Positions 53,920-60,976 are shown, counted from the stretch's first letter. The stretch: 64,000 nucleotides of DNA from Thalassobacillus pellis (GCF_016908295.1 NZ_JAFBDO010000006.1:62001-126000), one strand, 5' to 3'. Made by a program: numbers and translations. The notes: a model not told the origin generated them from the letters alone.

Positions 53920-54231
53920 GTGTCGATCACGTTCCTTTGGATGGTGATTTTTGCCATCGGTAACCTCCTGGTGATGACAGCACGACGGAGCAAACGAAAA
54001 GGCTTCGAAATGGCCGGTTATTGTGTGCTGGGGGTTAGCCAAACTCTTCTCGTTTTTCAGCTAATTCTCCCCGTTTTTCGGGAGCAGGAGTGGGACTTTG
54101 ATTCCATTATGTGGGCACCTTGGGCACTTTGTGGGTTCGGTCTCTACATAATGTTGTTTATCTACATCCCTTTTTATGGTGCATGGAAGGTATACAAAGA
54201 GCTAAGGAATCGTGACCACAACGCCCGGTGA
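53920..54231 (+). CDS. Small membrane protein, 103 residues
   Basis: GTG at 53920 after CATAGGAGAGACA. Three hydrophobic helices (SITFLWMVIFAIGNLLVMTA; MAGYCVLGVSQTLLVFQLIL; MWAPWALCGFGLYIMLFIYI). A copy of the leader motif ACGACGGAGCAAACGAAAAG lies inside the coding sequence at about 53980, so the gene start may have arisen by a leader duplication. Not recognised. Confidence 0.6.
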   Translation: MSITFLWMVIFAIGNLLVMTARRSKRKGFEMAGYCVLGVSQTLLVFQLILPVFREQEWDFDSIMWAPWALCGFGLYIMLFIYIPFYGAWKVYKELRNRDHNAR

Positions 54232-54234
54232 GTA

Positions 54235-54265
54235 AAGGGGGGAGCCGCGAGGTTCCTCCCTTTAC
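54235..54265 (+). terminator. Hairpin after the 103-residue gene
   Basis: AAAGGGGGGAGCC and GGTTCCTCCCTTT form a stem with a short loop. A degenerate TTACGCTCCGT-type repeat and AAAATTTTTT tract follow (54279-54312). Confidence 0.6.
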
Positions 54266-54325
54266 GGGTTGTAAGAATGGTAACAGCGAGTAACGGGAGC
54301 ACAAAATTTTTTCGGTGCCAATACC

Positions 54326-54415
54326 GGATAAATTCAGATATAGCCATATCCTTGAATTTATCCGACATGTCCTGATTTATCCCCTGACTTCGTCAAAGGA
54401 TAAATCGAACATGTC
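54326..54415. repeat. GGATAAATC double hairpin, copy A
   Basis: Hairpin 1: GGATAAATTC...GAATTTATCC, with GATATAGCCATATC inside. Hairpin 2: GACATGTCCTGATTTATCC with GGATAAATCGAACATGTC. It is the first of eight same-strand copies. Confidence 0.85.
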
Positions 54416-54448
54416 CGTGTCGGGTAATGTAGAAGACTTACTACCTGT

Positions 54449-54810
54449 CATTGGTGGGGCATCGATCCTTCGGATCGATCCGGCCGTCCGCCGCCGTCGT
54501 CGGGCCCTGGGAGCCCTCCTTATGGCGGTCCTCCGGGCTTCGTCGCTGGCGCTCCTTGCGATCATAGCGAGAAGGGGCCGGAGGAGCCCCCGCGACCTGA
54601 TTAGGGTGGTTTCGGCAAGTGGACATTCTAGATCAGGGTCCGGTCGTTGTTCATCCGGTGGTAGGTTCCGTGCTGTTGAAAGATTTAGGGTTGTTGGTGG
54701 GAGAAAAACTTCCCGTCTGTTTTGGTTTCTGAAAAGCACGGGCTAGGAAGCAGGGGTGACGCCCGTCTGTCAACTGGCAGTGTGAGAACTCTCACACGGG
54801 CCGAGTCCCC
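54449..54810. repeat. Long direct repeat, copy 2
   Basis: Matches 53068-53440 from GTGGGGCATCGATCCTTCGG onward, with indels, including CGGGCTA (54739-54745) and an intact TGTGAGAACTCTCACA box (54781-54796). No gene inside. Confidence 0.8.
54781..54796. promoter_or_regulatory. CRP/FNR-type box 6
   Basis: TGTGAGAACTCTCACA fits TGTGA-N6-TCACA. The related box at 53404-53419 in the other repeat copy is degenerate (TCTTGCA half). Confidence 0.65.
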
Positions 54811-54922
54811 GGGGACCCGGTGGTCATCGTCACCCGCTGTTATCGGTCCCGGTTTTTGATGACAATGGGTGAATGTCGTCTCAGATCGAGAGACACTCTG
54901 AATTCTTCGCGGATGGAGAACC

Positions 54923-54993
54923 CGTTTGACCTGCGTTTTCCGCTACGGCGCAGGTCAGAGCTTGTTGACACAGGCGTTGTCCTCCCGTACTGT
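54923..54993 (+). promoter_or_regulatory. Class A promoter of the lipoprotein gene
   Basis: GACCTGCG...CGCAGGTC palindrome, then TTGACA (54965-54970), 17 bp, TACTGT (54988-54993) and TGTCATCACGACGCGATG. Confidence 0.75.
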
Positions 54994-55043
54994 ATTGTCT
55001 GTCATCACGACGCGATGAAGCGATCGAAAGGAACGGATAGATC

Positions 55044-55391
55044 GTGAAGAAGCTTGGCATCAGGGCTGGCTTTGCTGCTCTGACTGTCTTCGCTCTGACT
55101 GCCTGTGAAGACAACACTCGTGTAGGAGACGTATGTAAGCGTGACATGGCGCTCGTCTCCAGCTCTGAGGTTGTAGCCAGGAGTAGCGGAACTCGTAGTG
55201 GCGGCAGAAGTGTGAGCACCGGTGGAAGTACCGGCAGTCTTAGCGGTAGCAGTGGGACCACTGGGGGAAGCGGTCGATACCAGAACGGTAACAATGGGAA
55301 TACTGGGGTTATTGGTGGAAGTAGTTATGGTCATGGGAGTGGTGGTGGACACTACTACCGTGAGGACGACTGTGCTGCTCGTATAGAGTAG
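55044..55391 (+). CDS. Gly/Ser-rich lipoprotein, 115 residues
   Basis: Signal segment KKLGIRAGFAALTVFALTAC gives the lipobox LTAC with a lipidated cysteine at residue 20. The mature part has CEDNTRVGDVCKRDMALVSS, then a flexible Gly/Ser linker (about residues 47-105) and YYREDDCAARIE at the end. Small lipoproteins of temperate phages and plasmids often block superinfection; that role is a hypothesis. It has its own class A promoter. Confidence 0.7.
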   Translation: MKKLGIRAGFAALTVFALTACEDNTRVGDVCKRDMALVSSSEVVARSSGTRSGGRSVSTGGSTGSLSGSSGTTGGSGRYQNGNNGNTGVIGGSSYGHGSGGGHYYREDDCAARIE

Positions 55392-55447
55392 ATCGGTCGT
55401 CTATGGATACAGTTCATCGGTAAAAGCCGAGAGATTGAGAGAGGTTA

Positions 55448-55549
55448 ATGGCTCCGAGACCGCCGAATGAGCCTCCGAAGGACTGGAAGCCATGTCCCAA
55501 GTGCGGGAGGAGGATTTGCACGCACCCCCAAGAGAAGCGTATGGTATAG
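55448..55549 (+). CDS. Tiny zinc-ribbon protein, 33 residues
   Basis: ATG after AGAGAGGTTA. KPCPKCGRRICTHP gives C-x2-C then C-x-H, a possible zinc knuckle. It precedes the next tiny protein by 59 bp. Confidence 0.55.
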   Translation: MAPRPPNEPPKDWKPCPKCGRRICTHPQEKRMV

Positions 55550-55608
55550 AAAAGCGTAGGCCCCATAGGTGTTCCGGAACTAATGGAATATAGAGAGAAA
55601 AGGAAGTC

Positions 55609-55764
55609 ATGGGAGAGGGAAAGCGTAAGTCGTCAGCGGGAACTCGCAGGAAGAAGGAGAAGCGGGCCACGGGCCGGGAGGCATGCAGAGCGGCAGGTCA
55701 TCCCGGTTACAACCCCCAGACTGGGATGTGTGAGACCTGCGGGACCCCAGCCCGCTCTAAGTGA
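55609..55764 (+). CDS. Tiny basic zinc-binding protein, 51 residues
   Basis: ATG after AAAAGGAAGTC. A basic N-terminus (GKRKSSAGTRRKKEKRATG) is followed by CRAAGHPGYNPQTGMCETCG, with two cysteine pairs or C-x3-H and C-x2-C that could hold zinc. A terminator (55792-55823) follows. Confidence 0.6.
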   Translation: MGEGKRKSSAGTRRKKEKRATGREACRAAGHPGYNPQTGMCETCGTPARSK

Positions 55765-55791
55765 CCCCGGTCCTGGTTGAGCAACACTGAA

Positions 55792-55823
55792 AACAGCCCC
55801 CTCCCTTGGTGGGGGCTGTTTTC
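55792..55823 (+). terminator. Terminator after the 51-residue gene
   Basis: AACAGCCCCCTCCC and GGGGGCTGTT with TTTTCGGG behind. Confidence 0.8.
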
Positions 55824-55835
55824 GGGTTTAGGTCA

Positions 55836-55886
55836 TTACGCTGCGTGATACTGGTTACAGAGCGTAATGGCTGAAAAATTTTTTTT
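55836..55886. repeat. TTACGCTGCGT inverted repeat plus A/T tract, copy 3
   Basis: TTACGCTGCGT (55836-55846) pairs with ACAGAGCGTAA (55857-55867), then GAAAAATTTTTTTT. GGCGCTTCGCGCC, the tip hairpin of 47,110, follows at 55887-55899. Confidence 0.7.
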
Positions 55887-55975
55887 GGCGCTTCGCGCCT
55901 CGTCCTGCGCCATTTACTTTACATTACCCGCCTGGTATGGCGGGAGGGTCGATGCTTTGCATCTCTGCCAATACC

Positions 55976-56064
55976 GGATAAATCCCGATATGGCCATATC
56001 CGGATTTATCCGACATATCCTGATTTATCCCACGAACTCCGTCCAAGGATAAATCGAACATGTC
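55976..56064. repeat. GGATAAATC double hairpin, copy B
   Basis: GGATAAATCCCGATATGG...CCATATCCGGATTTATCC, then the second hairpin ending GGATAAATCGAACATGTC. CGGGCTA follows at 56152-56158. Confidence 0.85.
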
Positions 56065-56196
56065 AGGTGAAGTATCCTTCTCTGGTCCTTACTCCCTGTT
56101 TGAGCTTTGCTTCTAGGAATGGCTGCCTATCGTTGGAATGAAGGTAAGGGGCGGGCTACAAGGGAAAGGGAGAGGGCCGATATCCAGTTACCCTTT

Positions 56197-56343
56197 CTAT
56201 TTTCGAATACAGAGGGGAATGCTTTTTGTACAGTTAGTTTTATCCTGTACCCCTAAGGTGATTCCCCTTCCAAAAAGTGTGATTTCTTTGTTTCCCGTTC
56301 CACCCTCCTTAACGGTATCGATCGTAACGGGAGTGCTTTTTAT
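56197..56343 (-). pseudogene. Decayed or ATA-start WYL-like gene
   Basis: The minus-strand frame reads KSTPVTIDTVKEGGTGNKEI, matching YPVTIDYVKEDGT of the WYL protein at 58584, then diverges and stops early. GGGGGAGGG precedes an ATA, so the start codon appears lost. The surrounding hairpin also matches 58527-58571. Confidence 0.5.
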
Positions 56344-56393
56344 GAGGTTACCCTCCCCCTCTATCTATTAAGACAGAGGGGGGAGGGTATGCC

Positions 56394-56642
56394 CTACTTC
56401 CGTAGTTCTGATTTGTGGATCAGGTGCCCATCTGAACCGATTTTGCCGTAAACGACTTCGTCATTGAGGGGAAGCCCTGAACCTCCCGCTCGAACAGCAT
56501 ATTCGAGTACCGCAGGGTCTCTTCCCGAGTCCCTCCAGGACTTTCCGGAAACACGGTCCCACCAGTCTTCGATACGGAACATTTTTCCGTTCTTGAGCGT
56601 GACGGTCTTTCCGGCCAGCGGGTGAGCCGTTTCGTGAATCAT
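56394..56642 (-). CDS. Hypothetical actinobacterial-type protein, 82 residues
   Basis: Contains TVTLKNGKMFRIEDWWDRVS, GKSWRDSGRDPAVLEYAVRA, then LPLNDEVVYGKIGSDGHLIH, a pattern I recall as common in Streptomyces and other actinobacterial accessory DNA (DWWDRVTG..SW.....PA...Y..R). Function unknown. ATG at 56642 is preferred; an upstream GTG would start within the CRP box. Confidence 0.65.
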   Translation of the reverse strand: MIHETAHPLAGKTVTLKNGKMFRIEDWWDRVSGKSWRDSGRDPAVLEYAVRAGGSGLPLNDEVVYGKIGSDGHLIHKSELRK

Positions 56643-56719
56643 GGAGGACTTGCCCCTTTCGTGATTTGCGGACAACTTCCAATGTAGTGGGGACCACTGC
56701 TCTTGTCCATCCTCCAGCT

Positions 56720-56786
56720 TGTGAGACACCTCATACGATAGTGACCCTGGTATCGGGTTGCGCCAGAGACCGCTTCCCTGTACTGT
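56720..56786 (+). promoter_or_regulatory. CRP-type box 7 and class B promoter
   Basis: TGTGAGACACCTCATA (one mismatch), 22 bp, TTGCGC (56758-56763), 17 bp, TACTGT (56781-56786), then GTGCTTGTTCGGGGGAGA. It serves the 55-residue gene. Confidence 0.78.
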
Positions 56787-56834
56787 AGTGCTTGTTCGGG
56801 GGAGACACCTCTAAGAGCCAACAAGGAGAAAATC

Positions 56835-57002
56835 GTGTCTCAGGCGAGTCGGAGCAAGGACAAGACGATGGCGGCATCCATGAAGAAGTTCGGGATCAAG
56901 CGTGACTCGGGTAAGTGCCCGAGGGGATGCGGTGCTCTCGTCAAGAACGGGGGCAGCCCGCTGCTGGACCACCTGAAGACCTGCCTGGGTCCCCGCCGCT
57001 AG
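56835..57002 (+). CDS. Tiny zinc-finger protein, 55 residues
   Basis: GTG after CAAGGAGAAAATC. Basic N-terminus, then CPRGCGALVKNGGSPLLDHL followed by KTC: C-x3-C, H and C spaced like a C2HC finger. It lies 48 bp after the predicted transcription start of the class B promoter. Confidence 0.65.
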   Translation: MSQASRSKDKTMAASMKKFGIKRDSGKCPRGCGALVKNGGSPLLDHLKTCLGPRR

Positions 57003-57029
57003 TACCAGCTCACTAAACGGAGGAATCCG

Positions 57030-57050
57030 ATGATTCGAGCCCCGCCCTAA
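57030..57050 (+). CDS. Mini-ORF MIRAPP
   Basis: GGAGG lies 6 bp before an ATG that encodes only MIRAPP. The same start, MIRAPPKSG, ends a 16-residue frame at 62778. It may be a leader peptide or a relic of a shared gene start. Confidence 0.3.
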   Translation: MIRAPP

Positions 57051-57136
57051 CCCGGATATTTATCCAATACCTAAAAACGAATCAAGACTCATAATTGGAA
57101 GGGGTGGAGAGCATGTAAAGACCGAGACCATAGATC

Positions 57137-57175
57137 AAAAAGGGGGAGTTCTTTAGGAGAGAACTTCCCCTTTTT
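57137..57175 (+). terminator. Terminator
   Basis: AAAAGGGGGAGTTCT pairs with AGAACTTCCCCTTTTT. Confidence 0.85.
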
Positions 57176-57190
57176 GGTGGAGAAAGACAA

Positions 57191-57244
57191 TTACGTAGTG
57201 TAAGGATAGATTACACAGCGTAACAACGACCAAAAAAATTTTTT
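57191..57244. repeat. TTACG...CGTAA inverted repeat plus A/T tract, copy 4
   Basis: TTACGTAGTGT pairs with ACACAGCGTAA, where GTGT/ACAC replaces CCGT/ACGG, a compensated change. AAAAAAATTTTTT follows. Confidence 0.7.
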
Positions 57245-57269
57245 CGTTGCTTCGCGCCTCGCCGGCCCC

Positions 57270-57345
57270 GGATAAATCTAGATATAACCATATCCAGATT
57301 TATCCGACATGTCCTGATTTATCCTGGCGGATAAATCGAACATGC
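57270..57345. repeat. GGATAAATC double hairpin, copy C
   Basis: GGATAAATC..GATATAACCATATC..GATTTATCC, then GATTTATCC-TGGC-GGATAAATC with a short loop and CATGCC end. Confidence 0.85.
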
Positions 57346-57482
57346 CGGAGGGGCGTGTCGGTGGCTCCCATCTTTCCGTTAAGGAGTCATCAGCATTCGC
57401 TTCACCCCTGCACTTTTGAGGGGACCTGTCAGCCTCCGATTCCCTCGTGGTTGCGGTGGTGGAGCATTTATTCCACGTTCCC

Positions 57483-57598
57483 CTTGTTGCGGGTCCCCTG
57501 TCCCCTCGAGCTCCCCGAAGTCACTCCCCCCGGGGAAAGTACGCCCCGGGGGGACCGACTCCGTTGAGTCTGTTTCGAGGGGACTCCCCCACAACAAG
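57483..57598. other. Third nested hairpin
   Basis: CTTGTTG (57483-57489) pairs with CAACAAG (57592-57598); CCCCTCGAG with TCGAGGGG; CCCCCCGGGG with CCCCGGGGGG; GACTC with GAGTC. An 85-bp part (57521-57605) recurs at 61732-61816. Confidence 0.7.
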
Positions 57599-57742
57599 AG
57601 GCTTTCGCGGCATAAACGCGCCTGCGCCTGTAGCCGGTGGGGGTTGTTTCCGATCTGAGACCTTTCTGTTATCGGTGAAGTGCCTGTTTCCGCTTTCTTG
57701 CTGCTATACTGGGGATGTTCACCAAGGCAAGCGGAAGGGTTG

Positions 57743-58249
57743 ATGATGGTTACGATGATGTCGTACGTACTCGGCATTCTGAGCGCCATTGGCGTTGCGC
57801 TCTCGATTTGGGAGTCCGGCCAGCGAACCCAGCGGACGAAGCGAATCAAGAAGTACGGGATTTGGTTCAACCTGGTGGCCCAGATTCCGTGGTTCATCTT
57901 CAACGTCATCGCCGAGTCTTACGGATTGTTCATCATCAATATCATCACGGTGGTGACGTCTGTCCTGACCTTGAAAAAGATGCGCCAGCCGGAAGCGTTT
58001 TGCCACAGGTGTGGCGTAGCCCCTGCTGTAGCGTGTCGTGGCGAGGTGCTCTGCATTGAGCATGTGAACATGTACGCGGAGGCGAACACCGGCGGTATCA
58101 ACGAGCAATACATACACCCTTCGCCCATGGAGAAGGCAGACCGACCGGTCACCGGGACGGAAATGGGTGACGCCCACTTGACGGGCATCACGATCAACCT
58201 TCCGAATGGAACGAAGGTGGCGGCGAAGGAAGGGAAAATCTCCCTATAA
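57743..58249 (+). CDS. PnuC-like membrane protein with shared C-terminal tag
   Basis: A 168-residue protein. Three helices (VLGILSAIGVALSIWESGQR; WFNLVAQIPWFIFNVIAES; LFIINIITVVTSVLTL) resemble a shortened PnuC/YgjV fold, with N-x2-Q-x2-W. A cytoplasmic part with CHRCG...CRGEVLCIEH (possible zinc site) follows. The C-terminus GITINLPNGTKVAAKEGKIS is almost the same as that of the protein at 60537. Start after GGAAGGG. Confidence 0.65.
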   Translation: MMVTMMSYVLGILSAIGVALSIWESGQRTQRTKRIKKYGIWFNLVAQIPWFIFNVIAESYGLFIINIITVVTSVLTLKKMRQPEAFCHRCGVAPAVACRGEVLCIEHVNMYAEANTGGINEQYIHPSPMEKADRPVTGTEMGDAHLTGITINLPNGTKVAAKEGKISL

Positions 58250-58262
58250 CCCTAGCAAACAG

Positions 58263-58305
58263 CCCCCGTTACGCTCCGTATCCTTGATAACAGAGCGTAA
58301 CGGGG
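58263..58305 (+). terminator. CCCCCGTTACGCTC terminator (TTACGCTCCGT family)
   Basis: CCCCCGTTACGCTC pairs with GAGCGTAACGGGGG. The stem joins the inverted repeat found at 50718 to its flanking G5, showing the unit can fold as a terminator. Confidence 0.8.
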
Positions 58306-58342
58306 GTTGCAGCATGGAAGGAGTTTGTTTTTTGCCGGCCTC

Positions 58343-58415
58343 GGATAAATCCAGGGATTTATCCGACATGTCCTGATTTATCCCCCGCCTTCGTCAAGGG
58401 ATAAATCGAACATGT
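58343..58415. repeat. GGATAAATC double hairpin, copy D
   Basis: GGATAAATCC-AGG-GATTTATCC, then GACATGTCCTGATTTATCC with GGATAAATCGAACATGT. CGGGCTA follows at 58490-58496. Confidence 0.85.
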
Positions 58416-58526
58416 GGGACTCAGGTGCTGGAGCTGAACCCGGGCTCTTATAGTAAGGGATGAGTATCTTTTGGCGGAAAGGCAGGAATCGGGCTACATC
58501 GGTTGGGGAGCCTGGGGGTACTCGCC

Positions 58527-58571
58527 CGGTTGCCCTTTCTGTTTGTGGACAGAGAGGGCAACCGATTTTTT
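58527..58571. terminator. Hairpin at the 3' end of the WYL gene
   Basis: GGTTGCCCT-TTCTGT pairs with ACAGAG-AGGGCAACC, T run on the plus side. A weaker copy lies at 56186-56222. Confidence 0.7.
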
Positions 58572-58583
58572 GTTCTTTCGGTT

Positions 58584-58859
58584 TTATCGCTTCACGCGAT
58601 AGCGGCTGCGGTGTACGGTAAAGGTTTGGATGCGATCCACCCTCCAGGAACGCGGTTGTTGGGTTTCCCGGTCCATCGCCATAAGCAGGGGATTTCCGGC
58701 TTTGGTTATCCGGCAGGCGTAGATCTCGATGGTTCGCAGTGTTGGCGTTCCATCTTCCTTGACGTAATCGATCGTAACGGGATAGCCCTTTTCCATGGCC
58801 ATGTGCATCCGGGATAGGGTCGCTTCGAGTGAGAAGCCCTTACGCAATGGGTCCTCCAT
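58584..58859 (-). CDS. WYL-domain protein, 91 residues
   Basis: GYPVTIDYVKEDGTPTLRTI, then ACRITKAGNPLLMAMDRETQ and SWRVDRIQTFTVHRSRYRV, a single short WYL domain as found in actinobacterial mobile elements. WYL domains bind nucleic acids or nucleotides and often act as regulators; it lacks the usual N-terminal helix-turn-helix. A decayed relative lies at 56197. Confidence 0.7.
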   Translation of the reverse strand: MEDPLRKGFSLEATLSRMHMAMEKGYPVTIDYVKEDGTPTLRTIEIYACRITKAGNPLLMAMDRETQQPRSWRVDRIQTFTVHRSRYRVKR

Positions 58860-58896
58860 CTATCGTTGGTCTTTTTTCCCTATCACTCGCCTAGGG

Positions 58897-58929
58897 ATGC
58901 CCCCTCACTGGGGAAAGAGGGGGCATCCG
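58897..58929. terminator. Terminator of the 57-residue minus-strand gene
   Basis: GATGCCCCCTC pairs with GAGGGGGCATC. Confidence 0.8.
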
Positions 58930-58937
58930 ATGTTCGT

Positions 58938-59111
58938 TTACTGCCGAGGTCCCCAGAACCCTCCCTTTGCCTCGATCTTAGCGGCAATTTCCCGCGCCGC
59001 TTCTGGACCCGCCCGGACTTCCCCCCGAGCAATCTGGCCTTGAATCCGTTCGGACTCGGAAGGTGGGGTGACCTGCCCCTTGTCTTTCTTATTCTTTCCA
59101 ATTCGGGACAT
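58938..59111 (-). CDS. Small hypothetical protein, 57 residues
   Basis: MSRIGKNKKDKGQVTPPSES then an amphipathic helix (ERIQGQIARGEVRAGPEAAR, EIAAKIEAKGGFWGPRQ). Basic N-terminus, no cysteines. It ends at a strong hairpin. It lies upstream of the WYL gene on the same strand. Confidence 0.55.
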   Translation of the reverse strand: MSRIGKNKKDKGQVTPPSESERIQGQIARGEVRAGPEAAREIAAKIEAKGGFWGPRQ

Positions 59112-59198
59112 GGTTGCTTGTGTTATCCTTTCGATTCGGTGTGAGAGGGACGATTCCCACTCTATGCCCTCCCAGTCCCGTCGTCAAGGGTCTGTGAA

Positions 59199-59263
59199 GG
59201 TGAGACACGACACACCTCATCACCCGCTTTCGGCTTGCACGAGCGTCCGTAACCCGGTACTGT
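59199..59263 (+). promoter_or_regulatory. CRP-type box 8 (weak) and class B promoter
   Basis: GGTGAGACACGACACA (two mismatches), 20 bp, TTGCAC (59235-59240), 17 bp, TACTGT (59258-59263), then GTGCTTGTTCGGGGGAGA. Confidence 0.75.
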
Positions 59264-59306
59264 GGTGCTTGTTCGGGGGAGATGCCGCCAACAACAGGGA
59301 GGTAAC

Positions 59307-59387
59307 ATGTGTGAATGTGGTGCGCCTGTGTTCGCTGGTTGTAAACGTCAGCGACACTGCCAGCGACACTGTTCATGTCCGCGATAA
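59307..59387 (+). CDS. Tiny cysteine-rich protein, 26 residues
   Basis: ATG after GGGAGGTAAC. MCECGAPVFAGCKRQRHCQR HCSCPR holds six cysteines and two histidines, enough for one or two zinc sites. First gene after the class B promoter. Confidence 0.55.
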   Translation: MCECGAPVFAGCKRQRHCQRHCSCPR

Positions 59388-59415
59388 GTTGTCCCCACCA
59401 AAAGAAGGAGTAACA

Positions 59416-59487
59416 TTGTCGAAGGACCCCGCAGACGGGACCGCCGACCAGCGCACGGGTCGGGACCAGCAGCCCGAGACGGACTGA
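59416..59487 (+). CDS. Tiny acidic peptide, 23 residues
   Basis: TTG after AAAGAAGGAG. SKDPADGTADQRTGRDQQPE is highly polar, likely disordered. Support is the ribosome site and position only. Confidence 0.4.
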   Translation: MSKDPADGTADQRTGRDQQPETD

Positions 59488-59605
59488 CGGAGTAGGTAGC
59501 TTTCCTAGTTATCTAAGCCAAGGAGCAAAGGGATCACGTGTTTCTCGGGGTCCCTTTGCTCCGCGTGAACAAGAATGGTTTTTTCATCTCCGATGGAGGT
59601 CCCAA

Positions 59606-59710
59606 GTGGCTGCCGACATGGATCCGGTTCGCGAAGTCATTCGAATCTTTACCGGACATCAGGAGGAAGCCGAAACGGATTCCGAGGAACCGGAGCAATC
59701 AGAGGAGTAA
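59606..59710 (+). CDS. Small acidic protein, 34 residues
   Basis: GTG after GATGGAGGTCCCAA. A short helix (MDPVREVIRIFTGHQEE) and an acidic tail (AETDSEEPEQSEE). A terminator follows at 59715. Confidence 0.5.
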   Translation: MAADMDPVREVIRIFTGHQEEAETDSEEPEQSEE

Positions 59711-59714
59711 TCGG

Positions 59715-59757
59715 AAACGGGTAACCCGAGGCCTGGGGGGTTACCCGTTTCTATTTT
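59715..59757 (+). terminator. Terminator
   Basis: AAACGGGTAACCC pairs with GGTTACCCGTTT, T run behind. Confidence 0.85.
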
Positions 59758-59779
59758 TGATATCCCGTTTGCCGGCTGC

Positions 59780-59842
59780 GGATAAATCCAATGGATTTAT
59801 CCGACATGTCCTGATTGATCCTGACGGATCAATCGAACATGT
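59780..59842. repeat. GGATAAATC double hairpin, copy E (compensated)
   Basis: GGATAAATCC-AAT-GGATTTATCC, then GATTGATCC-TGAC-GGATCAATC: both arms changed together, keeping pairing. GACATGT/ACATGTT end. CGGGCTA at 59902-59908. Confidence 0.85.
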
Positions 59843-59969
59843 TGGGGGGACGTATATAAGGTTCCAGGGGGGTTACGGTCGATGTTGGTACAGGCAAAGC
59901 GCGGGCTAGGAGGCCGAATGTGGTACTCGGATTTTCCGAGGACCTTTTTGTGGCGCTTGTCTTTTTCGC

Positions 59970-60034
59970 TGTGAGTCACCTCACCCCACGGTGACACAGT
60001 TAGGGTTGCACCAGAAGCCGGAAGCGGGTACCGT
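59970..60034 (+). promoter_or_regulatory. CRP-type box 9 and class B promoter
   Basis: TGTGAGTCACCTCACC (one mismatch), 20 bp, TTGCAC (60006-60011), 17 bp, TACCGT (60029-60034), then CGTTCGGCGGAGAC. Confidence 0.78.
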
Positions 60035-60082
60035 TGAGGCCGTTCGGCGGAGACCCGTGGAGAGACAGAGGAGAGAGAAAAA

Positions 60083-60373
60083 GTGTCCATCCTAGTTATT
60101 ATGGTTCTTCCCTTGATTGGGGCTATCGGAATCTTCTTGAGCAGTTCCAAGGAAATGTTGAAGAAGGTAGCCGGGTTCTGGATCATCCTATTTTTCCAGG
60201 TTTCTTGGCTGTTCATCGGAATCTCCCTTATTGCTCGGAATCCTTCCGACAACTACCCTATTGTTTTTTGGCTCTTCCTCAACGCTTGGGTAATCGTTCA
60301 TTGCTGCCGTGAAATGCGGAAGATGTACCAGAGCCGGAAGCGGACAAGGAGCGGGAAGAAGACGGTGGGGTGA
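60083..60373 (+). CDS. Small membrane protein, 96 residues
   Basis: GTG after AGAGGAGAGAG. Three helices (ILVIMVLPLIGAIGIFL; VAGFWIILFFQVSWLFIGIS; IVFWLFLNAWVIVHCC) and a basic tail (RSRKRTRSGKKTVG-like). The FQVSWLFIG segment resembles the PnuC-like proteins at 57743 and 60537. The next CRP box overlaps its stop region. Confidence 0.6.
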   Translation: MSILVIMVLPLIGAIGIFLSSSKEMLKKVAGFWIILFFQVSWLFIGISLIARNPSDNYPIVFWLFLNAWVIVHCCREMRKMYQSRKRTRSGKKTVG

Positions 60374-60433
60374 CGCACCTCACACCATGGTGATCGGGTT
60401 TCGGCTGCACGAGTACCTGTCACCTGGTACTAT
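60369..60433 (+). promoter_or_regulatory. CRP-type box 10 and class B promoter
   Basis: GGTGACGCACCTCACA (one mismatch), 20 bp, CTGCAC (60405-60410), 17 bp, TACTAT (60428-60433), then GTGCTTGTTCGGG. Confidence 0.75.
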
Positions 60434-60536
60434 TGTGCTTGTTCGGGAAGGTCACTAGCAGCTCGGTTACTAAGCTATTCCGAGCATGGACAGGTATCCA
60501 AGCCGTTAACGGCACCTTTAGGAAGGGAATTAAAAC

Positions 60537-60962
60537 ATGTTTGCTTTTGGCTCATACACGTTTTGGGACTGGATCACGTTTACCATTTCCATCATCTCCG
60601 TCGGTGTTCAATGGATGATTGCCTATCTTTCGAGGAGGCCGGAGAAGTCGAGCGTTCGCAAACTGTGCACGCTCTTTTTCGTGGGCTTCCTTGTTCAATT
60701 GATATACATCTATTACTTTGTGGTTTCCACGCAGCCCGGCATGATGCTTAACCCCCTGATAACCGTCGTCATGTATGTGTCCAATCTTTTCATGGTGCTG
60801 TATAAGCGTTTGCGGAAGAAGGAAGCGATTCCGAGCGAGAAGACGCTTTCCCCGATTCCCGAAAGTATCCCCGCTCCCTGTACACTGACACTGAAGGGAG
60901 TCACCATCACCCGACCGGATGGAACGATCATCCAGGCCAAAGAAGGGAGCTTGCAGCTTTAA
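60537..60962 (+). CDS. PnuC-like membrane protein with shared C-terminal tag
   Basis: A 141-residue protein with three helices (WITFTISIISVGVQWMIAYL; LCTLFFVGFLVQLIYIYYFV; ITVVMYVSNLFMVLYKRL) and a linker. The end, KGVTITRPDGTIIQAKEGSL, matches GITINLPNGTKVAAKEGKIS of the protein at 57743. ATG after GGAAGGGAATTAAAAC. Likely a paralogue from module duplication. Confidence 0.6.
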   Translation: MFAFGSYTFWDWITFTISIISVGVQWMIAYLSRRPEKSSVRKLCTLFFVGFLVQLIYIYYFVVSTQPGMMLNPLITVVMYVSNLFMVLYKRLRKKEAIPSEKTLSPIPESIPAPCTLTLKGVTITRPDGTIIQAKEGSLQL

Positions 60963-60976
60963 TCCTCTTTCACGGC

